A stretch of 64,000 nucleotides of DNA from Cyclobacteriaceae bacterium (GCA_016787755.1 JAEUUA010000026.1:1-64000), one strand, 5' to 3'; numbered from the stretch's first letter, positions 45,055 to 54,975 are shown. Numbers and translations are program-made. Notes: generated from the letters alone by a model not told the origin.

Positions 45055-46449
45055 ATGAAACTAGGTCTAGCTTTTTTAGTCAGTGGTGTTCTGCTAATTG
45101 CGTGTGAAACACAAGAAACGAAGACTGTTCAATTCGAGCAATGGGTAACGACTGCTGATAAATTGATGCTGCTTGAAAAGGTTACGCTTCCTTATTCTAG
45201 TGGTGACACTTCAACTGTAGCGGTAATATCTATTGACTCAACCAAACAGTTTCAAAGTATTGATGGATTTGGGTACGCACTTACCGGTGGCAGTGCTATG
45301 TTGCTTCACACAAAACTCACAAAAGCACAACGCGATTCGTTATTCAAAGAATTGTTTCATTCATCCGGAATTGGTATTAGTTATTTACGTGTAAGCATTG
45401 GCGCTTCGGATCTGGATGAATTTGTTTTTTCGTATGACGATTTACCCAACGGCAAAACTGATCCTGCCCTTTCAACCTTTAACCTCTCATATGATACGCT
45501 TCATCTGATTCCAATCCTCAAAGAAATTTTGAGTATCAATCCCAACATCAAACTCATGGGTAGTCCGTGGTCGCCACCGGTTTGGATGAAGACTAATCAA
45601 AATGCGAAAGGTGGAAGTTTAAAACCTGAGTTTTACAATGCCTATGCACGCTACTTTGTAAAATACATTCAGGCGATGGCAAAGGAAGGTATTGCCCTCG
45701 ATGCAATCACCTTACAAAATGAACCTGAGAATCCGAACAACACACCAAGCTTACTGATGACCGCTGAAGAGCAAGCACTCTTTGTGAAGAAGAATCTCGG
45801 TCCCGCTTTTATGGAAGCTAACCTATCCACAAAAATTATTGTCTTCGATCACAATTGCGATCATCCTGAATATCCGATCGCTGTGCTCAACGATGCCGAA
45901 GCAAATCCTTTCATTGATGGCTCCGCATTCCATTTATACCTGGGCGAAATAGAAGCACTTAGTCAAGTGCATGATGCCGATCCCACCAAAAATATTTACT
46001 TCACCGAGCAATGGACATCCGGCAAAGGTGATTTTGGTGGTGACCTTCAATGGCACACAAAGAATTTAATTATTGGTGCAGCCCGAAACTGGAGCCGTAC
46101 TGTGTTGGAATGGAATCTCGCAGCGGATCAAAATTTTAATCCCCATACAGAAAATGGTGGTTGTGATATTTGTCAGGGCGCATTAACGATTGGTGATACC
46201 ATAACCCGCAATGTATCATACTACATCATTGCACACGCATCCAAATTTGTTCCATCCGGATCAACACGCATTGAATCAAGTGTAGTGCAAAGTTTACCAA
46301 ACGTTGCCTTCATCACTCCGCAAGGAAAAAAAGCCCTGATTGTGATGAATGAATCCGATACTGTTAAACCATTAGTTGTTCAACATCACAACAACAAAAC
46401 GAATCATTCGTTACCTGCTCTTTCGGTAAGTACAATAGTTTGGAAGTAA
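45055..46449 (+). CDS. GH30-family glycosidase lipoprotein
   Basis: 464 residues with a lipoprotein signal (lipobox LIAC). The (beta/alpha)8 fold opens with FQSIDGFGYALTGGSA, as in glucosylceramidase-like GH30 enzymes. The acid/base is Glu223 in LQNEPEN, and the nucleophile is Glu318 in FTEQWTSG. A small C-terminal beta domain (about 385-464) has KALIVMNESD. The likely substrate is a beta-linked glucan or glucosyl conjugate; specificity is uncertain. It converges on the M20 gene with only 2 bp between stops. Confidence 0.88.
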   Translation: MKLGLAFLVSGVLLIACETQETKTVQFEQWVTTADKLMLLEKVTLPYSSGDTSTVAVISIDSTKQFQSIDGFGYALTGGSAMLLHTKLTKAQRDSLFKELFHSSGIGISYLRVSIGASDLDEFVFSYDDLPNGKTDPALSTFNLSYDTLHLIPILKEILSINPNIKLMGSPWSPPVWMKTNQNAKGGSLKPEFYNAYARYFVKYIQAMAKEGIALDAITLQNEPENPNNTPSLLMTAEEQALFVKKNLGPAFMEANLSTKIIVFDHNCDHPEYPIAVLNDAEANPFIDGSAFHLYLGEIEALSQVHDADPTKNIYFTEQWTSGKGDFGGDLQWHTKNLIIGAARNWSRTVLEWNLAADQNFNPHTENGGCDICQGALTIGDTITRNVSYYIIAHASKFVPSGSTRIESSVVQSLPNVAFITPQGKKALIVMNESDTVKPLVVQHHNNKTNHSLPALSVSTIVWK

Positions 46450-46451
46450 TC

Positions 46452-47879
46452 CTACTTTCTATAATCCAATGCTGGTGGGCGATCACCAATCAGAGATTCA
46501 TATTTAAAATCCACTCCGGTTTTTAATCTGAATTCTTTCCACGCTGTATCAACAATGGTTGGGGTTGAAAACACATCCACCATACTCAGTGCAAGCGTTT
46601 TAGCTGCCATCATCATACCTTTATTACCAATGGACGTGCCTCCGGCTGCAACGGCCTGCCAACTGTGAGCGGCCGTGCCGGGCACCCAGGTTGCGGTTGA
46701 TAAACCTGCTGTGGGTACTACCCAACTCACATCACCCACATCCGTAGAGCCAAACCCCGATCCTGAATCTACTTTAAAATCACTAATTGAATTGGTTGAC
46801 GTAAGGGTCGGAACCTTAGTCGTAAACGTTTTTTGAATTTTTTCAGCAAACGCTTTCTCTTCAGGAGTATAGGTGTAGCCGCCTACTGCCCTAAGATTGG
46901 TGTCAACAAGTTTAGCCAGCGTTTCATTGGGTAACAAGTCATACACACCGCCTGTAATTTCCCATTCTACTTTTGTATCAGTGCCTAAGGCTGCGCCTTG
47001 TGCTGCTCGGGTAAGTCGTTCCCATAAATCCTTTACTACCTCACGACTGGGATGGCGCACATAATAATATGCTTCCGCGAAAGCGGGAACCACATTAGGA
47101 GCTTCGCCTCCACGCGTGATCACATAATGGATGCGTGATTCCTGGGGCACATGTTCGCGCATCATATTTACCATATTATCCATGGCCTCAACTCCATCCA
47201 GCGCTGACCGTCCGCGCTCCGGTGATGCAGCCGCGTGCGCAGCAACTCCATAAAAACGAAACTTGCCCGTCTTGTTTGCCAACGAACTTCCGGCACTCGC
47301 ACTATTTTGCGCGCCCGGATGCCAATGAAAAACGAGGTCTACATTTTTAAAAAATCCATCGCGCACCAGGTATACTTTTCCTGAACCTCCTTCTTCGGCT
47401 GGCGTTCCATAAAAACGAATCGTTCCATTTTTGTTATTAGCTATTAACCAACTTTTAACTGCGATTGCTGCGGCTGCAGAAGCTGTTCCAAAAAGATGAT
47501 GACCACACGCATGACCGGCAGTGCGACCATCAACCGGTTTAATTTCAGGAACAGCATCTTGCGATACCCCCGGCAACGCATCAAACTCGCCCAGGATTCC
47601 AATCACGGGTTTGCCCGACCCAAACGTGGCGATGAAGGCAGTTGGCATACCGGCCACTCCTTTCTCAATTGTAAAACCAGCTTGCGCCAGTGTCTCTTGA
47701 AGGAGTGCCGAACTTTTTGTTTCCTGATATCCTACCTCAGCAAATTCCCAGATCTTGTGAGCCACATCGGCATAGGGGTTTGCCTGCGCATCAATTGAAT
47801 TAATAACATCTTGTTTTGTTTTTTGAGCAAAACATTGAGCTGTAATCAATAGCAATGCGAGGCTGAGTAGTTTTTTCAT
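46452..47879 (-). CDS. Exported M20-family amidohydrolase (AbgB-like)
   Basis: 475 residues with a signal peptide (LLSLALLLITAQCFAQ). The M20 metal site is visible as GHACGHHLFG and PAEEGGSGK. A dimerisation domain (about 195-310) and a long C-terminal catalytic part follow. Closest layout is the aminobenzoyl-glutamate hydrolase/amidohydrolase (AbgA/AbgB, peptidase M20D) group, which cleaves N-acyl or aminobenzoyl amides. A 7-bp inverted repeat (47881-47924) lies immediately upstream of the ATG and may be a regulatory site. Confidence 0.88.
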   Translation of the reverse strand: MKKLLSLALLLITAQCFAQKTKQDVINSIDAQANPYADVAHKIWEFAEVGYQETKSSALLQETLAQAGFTIEKGVAGMPTAFIATFGSGKPVIGILGEFDALPGVSQDAVPEIKPVDGRTAGHACGHHLFGTASAAAAIAVKSWLIANNKNGTIRFYGTPAEEGGSGKVYLVRDGFFKNVDLVFHWHPGAQNSASAGSSLANKTGKFRFYGVAAHAAASPERGRSALDGVEAMDNMVNMMREHVPQESRIHYVITRGGEAPNVVPAFAEAYYYVRHPSREVVKDLWERLTRAAQGAALGTDTKVEWEITGGVYDLLPNETLAKLVDTNLRAVGGYTYTPEEKAFAEKIQKTFTTKVPTLTSTNSISDFKVDSGSGFGSTDVGDVSWVVPTAGLSTATWVPGTAAHSWQAVAAGGTSIGNKGMMMAAKTLALSMVDVFSTPTIVDTAWKEFRLKTGVDFKYESLIGDRPPALDYRK

Positions 47880-47880
47880 G

Positions 47881-47924
47881 GCACTAGGATTTCAAGTAAA
47901 AATAGAATTTTATTTCACTAGTGC
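47881..47924. repeat. Short inverted repeat upstream of the M20 gene
   Basis: GCACTAG (47881-47887) and CTAGTGC (47918-47924) form exact arms around a 30-bp A/T-rich centre directly before the M20 ATG. Possible operator; no regulator is known. Confidence 0.35.
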
Positions 47925-48177
47925 TGCGCAAAATTTATTTATGTGATGGCAACTGTCTCAATAGTTACCGGAATTTTGGCGGATTTAGTTCATGCATGTC
48001 AGTTTTCGAGGAGCTCAAACTGACAGGTTTCTTGTCTATTATGTTACATCATAACAACTGTTTCCCCATATTAGTATTTGTACTTATTGACCTTTCATCC
48101 ATATTTTACCTTCACTCCTATTACTTATATAGCATCCTATTTTTAAAATACTTACTTTCCAAATCTAAAATCCAACC

Positions 48178-49752
48178 ATGCAAAAGATAATACTACTCAT
48201 TGGCGTTTTTGTTACTTCTACTATGTATGCTCAGGTAACTAAAGCACCCGAAGTAAAGGAGGGCGATGGTCCTTATACACAACTCATCATACGTGGTGTA
48301 ACCTTAATTGATGGCACGGGTGCACCTCCGGTTGGGCCTGTGGATATTGTTGTGAAGCAAAATCGTATTGTACGAATTGCAAGTCTCGGTTTGCCCGTGC
48401 CCGGAATGGCAAGTGACGCAAACCGACCTAAACTTGAAGCGGGCGGCAAAGAACTTAATTGCGAAGGCATGTATCTGATGCCCGGCTTCGTTGATATGCA
48501 TGGTCACATCGGGGGCGGACAAGCACCCAATGCCGAATACGTTTTTAAACTTTGGATGGCGCATGGCATTACTACCATTCGCGAACCCGGTTCGGGCAAT
48601 GGAGTGGATTGGGTACTCGATCAAAAAAACAAAAGCAGTAAAAATTTAATTACGGCTCCACGCATCAAAGCGTATGTTTCCTTTGGTTCAGGAAGTAAAG
48701 AACCCATTAGCACACCGGAACAAGCGCGAGCTTGGGTGAATGAAAATAAAAACAAGGGTGCTGATGGAATTAAATTTTTTGGTGCTGCTCCTGAAATTAT
48801 GGATGCAGCTATTCGCGAGAATAAAAGGCTGGGTTTACGCTCCGCATGCCATCATGCGCAATTAGGGGTTGCTCGCTGGAACGTTTACAACTCTGCGAAA
48901 GCAGGTTTAACATCGATGGAACATTGGTACGGTTTGCCGGAAGCCATGCTCGAAAATTCAACGTTACAAAATTATCCATTGACCTATAACTATTCGAATG
49001 AACAACATCGCTTCGAGGAAGCTGGAAAATTATGGAAACAAGCGGCTGCTCCTTATTCACCCAAGTGGAATGCGCTGATGGATTCCTTATTGAAATTAGA
49101 TTTCACGTTAGATCCTACGTTTAATATTTATGAAGCTGCACGCGATTTGCACAAAGCCCGCAGACAAGAATGGCATGAAGATTACACCCTTCCCAAACTT
49201 TGGGCATTCTATCAACCGAGCAAACAAGCACACGGATCATTTTGGTTTTCGTGGGGAACAGAGCAAGAAACTGCCTGGCGTGAAAATTATAGATTGTGGA
49301 TGACGTTTGTCAACGAGTATAAAAATCGTGGTGGACGTGTAACGGTAGGCACCGATTCAGGATTTATTTTTCAATTGTACGGATTTTCGTATCCCAGAGA
49401 AATGGAACTATTGCGCGAAGCGGGCTTTCATCCGTTGGAGGTAATTCGTTCGGCTACCTTATATGGTGCGCAAGCATTGGGTATGGATAAAGAAATTGGT
49501 TCCGTTGAAATAGGGAAGCTTGCCGACTTTGCCATCGTAGATCAGAATCCATTGGAAAATTTACAAGTATTGTACGGTACAGGTGCTGTTAAATTAATGG
49601 ATGACAATACTGTGAAGCGTGTGGGTGGTGTCAAGTACACGGTAAAAGATGGCATCGTATATGATTCAAAAAAATTGCTTGCCGATGTGAAAAAAATTGT
49701 GGACGATGAAAAAGCGAAAGCAGGGTTTGTGTTGAAGCAGCCGGGGAATTAA
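48178..49752 (+). CDS. Exported amidohydrolase (imidazolonepropionase-like)
   Basis: 524 residues with a signal peptide (ILLIGVFVTSTMYAQ). The amidohydrolase TIM barrel has the HxH metal motif in PGFVDMHGHIGGG, SACHHAQLG and HW segments for further ligands, and GTDSGFIF with the late metal Asp. The C-terminal beta part (GSVEIGKLADFAIVD) is typical of amidohydrolases such as imidazolonepropionase-like enzymes and metallo-prolidase/carboxypeptidases. Substrate unknown. A CCCTCTCC-type dispersed repeat follows the stop. Confidence 0.88.
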   Translation: MQKIILLIGVFVTSTMYAQVTKAPEVKEGDGPYTQLIIRGVTLIDGTGAPPVGPVDIVVKQNRIVRIASLGLPVPGMASDANRPKLEAGGKELNCEGMYLMPGFVDMHGHIGGGQAPNAEYVFKLWMAHGITTIREPGSGNGVDWVLDQKNKSSKNLITAPRIKAYVSFGSGSKEPISTPEQARAWVNENKNKGADGIKFFGAAPEIMDAAIRENKRLGLRSACHHAQLGVARWNVYNSAKAGLTSMEHWYGLPEAMLENSTLQNYPLTYNYSNEQHRFEEAGKLWKQAAAPYSPKWNALMDSLLKLDFTLDPTFNIYEAARDLHKARRQEWHEDYTLPKLWAFYQPSKQAHGSFWFSWGTEQETAWRENYRLWMTFVNEYKNRGGRVTVGTDSGFIFQLYGFSYPREMELLREAGFHPLEVIRSATLYGAQALGMDKEIGSVEIGKLADFAIVDQNPLENLQVLYGTGAVKLMDDNTVKRVGGVKYTVKDGIVYDSKKLLADVKKIVDDEKAKAGFVLKQPGN

Positions 49753-49754
49753 TA

Positions 49755-49908
49755 CACCTCATCCCTAACCCCTCTCCAGAGAAGAGGGGTGACTAAAGAA
49801 CAAACCTTATTGCAACATTAACAACAAACCTTTATCGAAGTAATTAATTGTTAAGCAGATGATATCAAAGAGAGCGCACCCTCTCCGCTGGAGAGGGCAG
49901 GGTGAGGT
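49755..49908. repeat. CCCTCTCC/GGAGAGGG dispersed inverted repeat
   Basis: The left unit (about 49755-49789) has ACCTCATCCCTAACC and CCTCTCC words. The right unit (about 49872-49908) has CCCTCTCCGCTGGAGAGGG and GGGTGAGGT. The two are inverted relative to each other around 80 bp of AT-rich DNA, in the gap before the TPR lipoprotein. Confidence 0.55.
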
Positions 49909-49928
49909 AAAAATTTAAAATAAGAACC

Positions 49929-50855
49929 ATGAAAAAAATATTTGTCGTACTCACTGTCTTTTCACTAACGCATTGCACCAACAATCCCGAACAAGCAGCT
50001 GCCGAAGCTCCTGAGATTTATTCCTTATTGGGATTGGAATATTATGCCCCGGAACCTCCCAACCCAAAACTGGATAGCAACTTGACGGTAGCAAGGAAAA
50101 ATTTTGAAGCCGATCCTTCCGAAGAAAACTATATCTGGTTGGGACGAAGGACTGCCTACCTGACTCGCTACAATGAAGCCATTCAGATTTTTAGTGATGG
50201 CTTAGAAAAATTTCCAAACTCTTACAAACTCTATCGCCATCGCGGGCACCGTTATCTTTCTCAACGTAAGTTTGATGCGGCTCTTGCCGATTTTAAGAAA
50301 GCAGCCGAACTCATGCCTGCCTCTCCATTGGAAATAGAACCAGATGGTGCGCCTAATAAATTAAACATCCCACTTTCTTCAACACAATTTAATGTCTGGT
50401 ACCATCTGGCACTGGCACATTACTTAAAAGGAGATTTTGAGGAAGCTGAAAAGGCATACTTAGAATGTATGAAGGTAAGTGACAACGATGACTTGATAAC
50501 AGCCACTGTTGATTGGCTTTACATGACCTACCGCAGAGAAGGAAAAACTGCCGAAGCAAAACAACTTTTGGAAAAAATTACACCCACGATGACGATCATT
50601 GAAAATGATTCGTACTTGAAACGATTGAATATGTATAAAGGGTTACTCCCCCCCGATTCTGTTTTATCAGTAAGCAGCTCAAATGGAGATGTTGCGTTAG
50701 CCCTGGCAACGCAAGGATATGGCGTTGGCAACTGGTATTTGTACAATGGTGACACCACGCAAGCATTAAAAATTTTTGAAAAAGTAGTGGGTGGCAAACA
50801 TTTTTCAGCGTTTGGGTTTATTGCTTCGGAAGCGGATTTGGCGAGATTTAGGTAG
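49929..50855 (+). CDS. TPR-repeat lipoprotein
   Basis: 308 residues with a lipoprotein signal (lipobox LTHC). Tetratricopeptide repeats run from about residue 60 to 290: NYIWLGRRTAYLTRYNEAIQIF, YKLYRHRGHRYLSQRKFDAAL, WYHLALAHYLKGDFEEAEKAYLE, and a C-terminal NGDTTQALKIFEKV. TPRs mediate protein contacts; the partner is unknown. The next gene starts 28 bp after the stop. Confidence 0.85.
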   Translation: MKKIFVVLTVFSLTHCTNNPEQAAAEAPEIYSLLGLEYYAPEPPNPKLDSNLTVARKNFEADPSEENYIWLGRRTAYLTRYNEAIQIFSDGLEKFPNSYKLYRHRGHRYLSQRKFDAALADFKKAAELMPASPLEIEPDGAPNKLNIPLSSTQFNVWYHLALAHYLKGDFEEAEKAYLECMKVSDNDDLITATVDWLYMTYRREGKTAEAKQLLEKITPTMTIIENDSYLKRLNMYKGLLPPDSVLSVSSSNGDVALALATQGYGVGNWYLYNGDTTQALKIFEKVVGGKHFSAFGFIASEADLARFR

Positions 50856-50883
50856 AAACCCAAGTTTTCAAACTCTTGATGTA

Positions 50884-51768
50884 ATGAAATGCAGTAATCA
50901 CAGTTATTCAATTGGATGCTTGATCTTATTTTTCTTAATTCTTGCAGGATTAAATCCAAGCTACTGCCAAACAAGTTTACCAGTTGAATTATTTGGTTTT
51001 CGATTAGGTCAATATAAAGATGTTGTTACAAATGAATTGGGAGAACCAAGTCAAACTCAGGTAATGGAAGATAGTACACTAGTTGATTTCTATTACATCT
51101 CAAAAGACAGTTCAACCTATATGGCATTTCAGTATTTACCATCTAAGCAGAAAGAGATCAATGCCATTCAACTAAGTGGCAATAAAACTCAAAGATCTTT
51201 TTATGGCATCCATCTTGGGGACAAGGAAAAAAAATTGAATTCAACTTTTGGCAAAGCTGATACTATCTTAACTCAGAAGTTCAACAACAAAAAAGCTGAA
51301 ACATGGAGATATAACAAATTAAATCTCTCCATTCTCCTTGTTAATAGAAAAGTAAAAAGTCTGCGAATCTGGGACGACACACCACAAAAGGATTATAATC
51401 ATCCAACAATAAATGAATTGTTAGAAGTCATTAAGACAAATGACAAGAGCAAAATAGCTGACATTTTATCGCCAGGGTTAGAAGTATACTACTGTGAAAA
51501 GGTAATCACTTGGAAAAACTCATTCTATAAAGATATTTATCAAGAGAAGGCAAGTGTCTTCGACTTTATTACTAACACTGATTACGGACTTGCAAGTTTA
51601 ATTGGTAAAAAGAGCTTCGCCCCAGACTTAAGTTTAAGAGTTATTAATGGAATAGGAACATTTCCCGTTTACAAATTTTCTGAGGAATCATTAATAACCG
51701 AGATAGTTTTAAATTTTCAACAAGGCAAATATAAAATCTGGGAAGTGACGTATAAGTGTGAAAACTAG
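50884..51768 (+). CDS. Hypothetical exported protein
   Basis: About 294 residues from the ATG at 50884; the frame extends into the TPR gene but the signal peptide (CLILFFLILAGLNPSYCQ) begins here. The mature part has FGFRLGQYKDVVTNELGEPSQT and GIHLGDKEKKLNSTFGKADT, two similar units that look like duplicated small alpha/beta domains. The last 100 residues are unrecognised. Base use is more A-rich than in its neighbours. It probably follows the TPR lipoprotein in the same transcript. Confidence 0.6.
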   Translation: MKCSNHSYSIGCLILFFLILAGLNPSYCQTSLPVELFGFRLGQYKDVVTNELGEPSQTQVMEDSTLVDFYYISKDSSTYMAFQYLPSKQKEINAIQLSGNKTQRSFYGIHLGDKEKKLNSTFGKADTILTQKFNNKKAETWRYNKLNLSILLVNRKVKSLRIWDDTPQKDYNHPTINELLEVIKTNDKSKIADILSPGLEVYYCEKVITWKNSFYKDIYQEKASVFDFITNTDYGLASLIGKKSFAPDLSLRVINGIGTFPVYKFSEESLITEIVLNFQQGKYKIWEVTYKCEN

Positions 51769-51813
51769 TTTTGTTTGTGAAATTACATTCCACCCAGGAT
51801 AAATATCAGTAAT

Positions 51814-51844
51814 AAAAAAGAGCCAATCTATTAAAGACTGGCTC
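51814..51844 (-). terminator. Intrinsic terminator of the coiled-coil protein gene
   Basis: On the minus strand, stem GAGCCAGTCT / AGATTGGCTC (one mismatch) closes a short loop and is followed by six T, about 25 bp after the stop of the minus-strand gene. Confidence 0.75.
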
Positions 51845-51868
51845 ATGCTATCGTGGCGGCAAAAAAAA

Positions 51869-52738
51869 CTATTTCAGTCGAACCTGCAAACTAGACACGT
51901 ATAGATTTTCACTTAGTACTTCAATTTTATAAGTTCCTGGCTTTAGCTTCTTATTTGTTAAGTAAACCATTTCCATGTGCTTGAGATTCTTTGAAGTTTC
52001 GGCATAACTGGCAACAGACGCAGTATAGCTTTTACTATCGGCCACAATGCGCGAAGCAATTGTTCCCTCCTTTTCGGTAAGCACCTTGCCCGAAGGATCG
52101 GTGATCTTAAAGCTGATTTCCTTTAGGTTTGACGGCACTTCAAAGGTAGCCTTCAATTTCTTGGTATTGCGTGCACTCGCGGTTAGCCTATCATTCTTCT
52201 TTAAGGTTTCCAGCTGCGAGTAATCGAGGAATGCCAACTGGGATTTATGAAGATCCTCTGAAAGGATTTTGTTGCGCTCTTCCAACGAAGCAATCGCTTT
52301 GCTAAGATCATTCTTTTCGTTTTCAAGCGATTGAAGTTTACCCTTCATAGCGGCCATGGAATTCTCCCACTCTTTTTGCAGGCCCAGAAGTTCGTTGTGT
52401 TGTTTCTTCAGTTGCTTCAGCGACAGGCTTTCGTTTTGCACTTTTTTAAATTCTGCTTCCTTAGCCGCTAATCGTGCGGAAGTGCGGGCCAACTCCTTAT
52501 CGAGTTCGCTATTCGTCCCTTTCATCGATTCGATTTGACTCTTAAACTTGGCGATGTCTTTTTCCAAAGTCAGTTTTTGAGAAAGAATTGATTCGCCTTT
52601 TAGTTTTTCAGCATTTAGATTACCCCTCAATTCCCCATTTGAATTGTACAGCATGATAATCCCCACCAGAGAAGCTAATAATATAGTAATCGCTACCCCA
52701 GCAACTACTTTTGTGTTTTTAGAAGTTTCCGTTGTCAT
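51869..52738 (-). CDS. Membrane-anchored coiled-coil protein
   Basis: 289 residues. One TM helix (VVAGVAITILLASLVGIIML) near the N-terminus is followed by a long coiled coil (about 40-180, heptads rich in Leu/Lys/Glu). A C-terminal beta-type domain (about 190-289) has TFEVPSNLKEISFKITDPSG and PGTYKIEVLSENLYVSSLQ, as seen in periplasmic or surface-facing domains. No family is recognised. A good terminator follows. It precedes the two-component genes and shares their strand, but a 95-bp gap separates them. Confidence 0.65.
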   Translation of the reverse strand: MTTETSKNTKVVAGVAITILLASLVGIIMLYNSNGELRGNLNAEKLKGESILSQKLTLEKDIAKFKSQIESMKGTNSELDKELARTSARLAAKEAEFKKVQNESLSLKQLKKQHNELLGLQKEWENSMAAMKGKLQSLENEKNDLSKAIASLEERNKILSEDLHKSQLAFLDYSQLETLKKNDRLTASARNTKKLKATFEVPSNLKEISFKITDPSGKVLTEKEGTIASRIVADSKSYTASVASYAETSKNLKHMEMVYLTNKKLKPGTYKIEVLSENLYVSSLQVRLK

Positions 52739-52833
52739 ATTTTTTCATTTGTTGTAGTCAAATGAACGAACCTGATATTAAGCTCAACTTAAGGGGAAAT
52801 TAAAATGGGCTTAAAATATAATAAGGGTTAAAA

Positions 52834-54201
52834 TTAGCTGATTAGGGGCAACTGAACCGTGAATACGGTTCCTTGATTTAATTGAGAACGAACCTCAATC
52901 GTGCCGTCATGGATCATTATGATTCTGTTAATTAAGGAAAGTCCAATGCCATGGCCTGTTTTGTTGAGCGTATTCTTGCCCCTAAAAAATGGTTCGAAGA
53001 TAGTCCCCATTTCTTCCGAAGAAATACCAACTCCCTGATCAATAAATTCAAGTACCAGATTTTTATAAACAGCGCGCACCTGAATGGTGACAGAGTGATT
53101 ATCTGAATATTTACAAGCATTGTCGATCAGGTTTACAAATGCTGCTTTCATTAATTGTTCGTCTCCCCGGATGGTCAAGAGCTCATCATCCAGCCCGCGA
53201 TCCATCTCAATATGTATTTTATAATGAGGTGCTATTCGTTCCTCATCTTCCTTTGCCTGCCATAGTACCTCATCCACCCGAATTGGTGCAAATTTGTGAA
53301 TGGACCCATCATCACTGGCTTGTGCCAGCAACAGCAACCGGTTGGAGAGTTGATTAATATTTTTTATTTGTACCGAAAGATCTTGAAGCACCTCCTCGTA
53401 TCGTTCTTTAGTTCGTGGTTGCAACAGCGTTACTTCAATCTTGCCAGTAATGGCGGTAAGGGGAGTTCGCAATTCATGAGAAGCATTTGCGATAAAGTTT
53501 CGCTGGATGCCAAAAGCATTTTCAAGCCGATCGAGCATGCGGTTAAACGTTTGAGCCAACCGTCCTATTTCATCCAGTTGATTGCCTTCGTCTACCCGAA
53601 TATTAAGACTGGTGCCGGTTATGGTGTCAACTTCACTAATTACTTTTGAAATAGGGTCTAATGCCTTACCAGCATATAACCAGGCAGATACCGAAACCAA
53701 TCCCATGCTGCCAAAAAATGAGATGAGTAAAATTGTTTGCAGGTTCTTCAGTTTACGCAGTCCAATGATATCTTTAGCCGCGGCAATCACAACAAAGCGA
53801 TCGAACCGATCGGTATAAAGAATTCCCAACACTTCGAAATCATTCTGGCGATAGCGAACTTCACCTTCCAATCGAATCTTATCTAATAAGTCGCTGGCGA
53901 TGGCAATCTCCTGAGCTGAGTCTGAACTATAAAGAATTTCATTTCTGTAGTTCAATATTGTAATACGTTCCTGTGGTAAACTGGTCGGATTATTTTGTTC
54001 AATCTTTGAAAGCAGGTTTACATCTACTTCGTCTACTTCAATTAAAAGTTTTGCTACATTAATTGATTTACTGGATAATCGTAAATAAAAATCCTCTCTT
54101 CTATAATCAGAAGAAAGCAGGTAGATCGTGAGAAAGGAAACCGATAAAATCAGAAATACAATACCAATGAAAAGCAGGGTTAATCGCTTTCGGATGTTCA
54201 T
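52834..54201 (-). CDS. Membrane sensor histidine kinase
   Basis: 455 residues. Two TM helices (about 8-28 and 153-175) bracket a small periplasmic sensor domain. HAMP (about 178-230), then HisKA with phospho-His242 in NASHELRTPLTA, and a HATPase domain with an N box (NLIDNACKYSD), G1 (FIDQGVGI) and G2 (GHGIGLSL) motifs follow. It overlaps the response regulator by four bases and is transcribed after it. The signal is unknown. Confidence 0.93.
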   Translation of the reverse strand: MNIRKRLTLLFIGIVFLILSVSFLTIYLLSSDYRREDFYLRLSSKSINVAKLLIEVDEVDVNLLSKIEQNNPTSLPQERITILNYRNEILYSSDSAQEIAIASDLLDKIRLEGEVRYRQNDFEVLGILYTDRFDRFVVIAAAKDIIGLRKLKNLQTILLISFFGSMGLVSVSAWLYAGKALDPISKVISEVDTITGTSLNIRVDEGNQLDEIGRLAQTFNRMLDRLENAFGIQRNFIANASHELRTPLTAITGKIEVTLLQPRTKERYEEVLQDLSVQIKNINQLSNRLLLLAQASDDGSIHKFAPIRVDEVLWQAKEDEERIAPHYKIHIEMDRGLDDELLTIRGDEQLMKAAFVNLIDNACKYSDNHSVTIQVRAVYKNLVLEFIDQGVGISSEEMGTIFEPFFRGKNTLNKTGHGIGLSLINRIIMIHDGTIEVRSQLNQGTVFTVQLPLIS

Positions 54202-54881
54202 GGAGTATCTGTAAAAATATAACCCAATCCAATGCGGGTATGAATTAGCTTTTGCTCAAAGTCCCGATCTATCTTCTTTCGCAGAATATTGATGTAGACT
54301 TCAACTACGTTGGTGCCAGTATCAAAGTTAACATCCCATACCTTCTCGGAAATTTCAGGCTTAGACAACACACGCCCACGGTTACGCATAAAGAATTCAA
54401 GCAGGGAAAATTCTTTTGCCGTTAAAGATATAGTAGTAGTGCCTCTTCGGGCTACCATTTTATCCATGTCCAAGGTAAGATCGGCAATCGCAAGCTGCTC
54501 ACGGATAATTACCGGGCCAATCGCGGTACGTCTGATCAACGCTCTTATGCGAGCCAGCAGTTCTTTAAATTCAAATGGTTTTACTAAGTAGTCATCAGCA
54601 CCGGCTTCAAATCCCGAAACTTTATTATCGGTAGTACTTAATGCGGTTAATAGCAAAATCGGAATTTGAGGTTTCAGTGATTTGATGCGCTTGCATAATT
54701 CTACCCCGTTGATAACGGGTATGATAATATCCAGAATGATCAGGTTATAGTTATTATTAAGCGCAAGCTTTTCTCCGGTATACCCATCATACGCCAAATC
54801 AACCACGTAGTGTTGCTCCTCTAAACCCTCCTTAATAAAGGAGGCGACTTTAGGCTCGTCTTCAATAACTAATACTTTCAC
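54198..54881 (-). CDS. OmpR-family response regulator
   Basis: 227 residues. The receiver has phospho-acceptor Asp51 in LIILDIIIP, acidic EDEPK at the N-terminus, and KPFEFKELLARI. The C-terminal winged helix (about 125-227) ends with VVEVYINILRKKID and TRIGLGYIF, typical of OmpR/PhoB. It forms a pair with the downstream kinase through an ATGA overlap. A TACTTTTG box lies about 40 bp upstream. Confidence 0.94.
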   Translation of the reverse strand: MKVLVIEDEPKVASFIKEGLEEQHYVVDLAYDGYTGEKLALNNNYNLIILDIIIPVINGVELCKRIKSLKPQIPILLLTALSTTDNKVSGFEAGADDYLVKPFEFKELLARIRALIRRTAIGPVIIREQLAIADLTLDMDKMVARRGTTTISLTAKEFSLLEFFMRNRGRVLSKPEISEKVWDVNFDTGTNVVEVYINILRKKIDRDFEQKLIHTRIGLGYIFTDTP

Positions 54882-54917
54882 AATCAGTTGATTTACTTAA
54901 AAGGTGTTTTCAAGGTA

Positions 54918-54925
54918 CAAAAGTA
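54918..54925 (-). promoter_or_regulatory. Bacteroidota -7 box of the two-component operon
   Basis: The minus strand reads TACTTTTG, an exact TAnnTTTG match, about 37 bp before the response-regulator ATG. No clear -33 TTG at standard spacing. Confidence 0.45.
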
Positions 54926-54975
54926 ATTGCATTGTACTCATTTATTATCCTACCACACAGATCAAAAAACTGTTT

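Noticed and set aside
47921..48190. 89-codon plus-strand frame between the M20 and amidohydrolase genes
   Set aside because: No motif or signal, composition follows the AT-rich gap, and it overlaps the amidohydrolase start out of frame.
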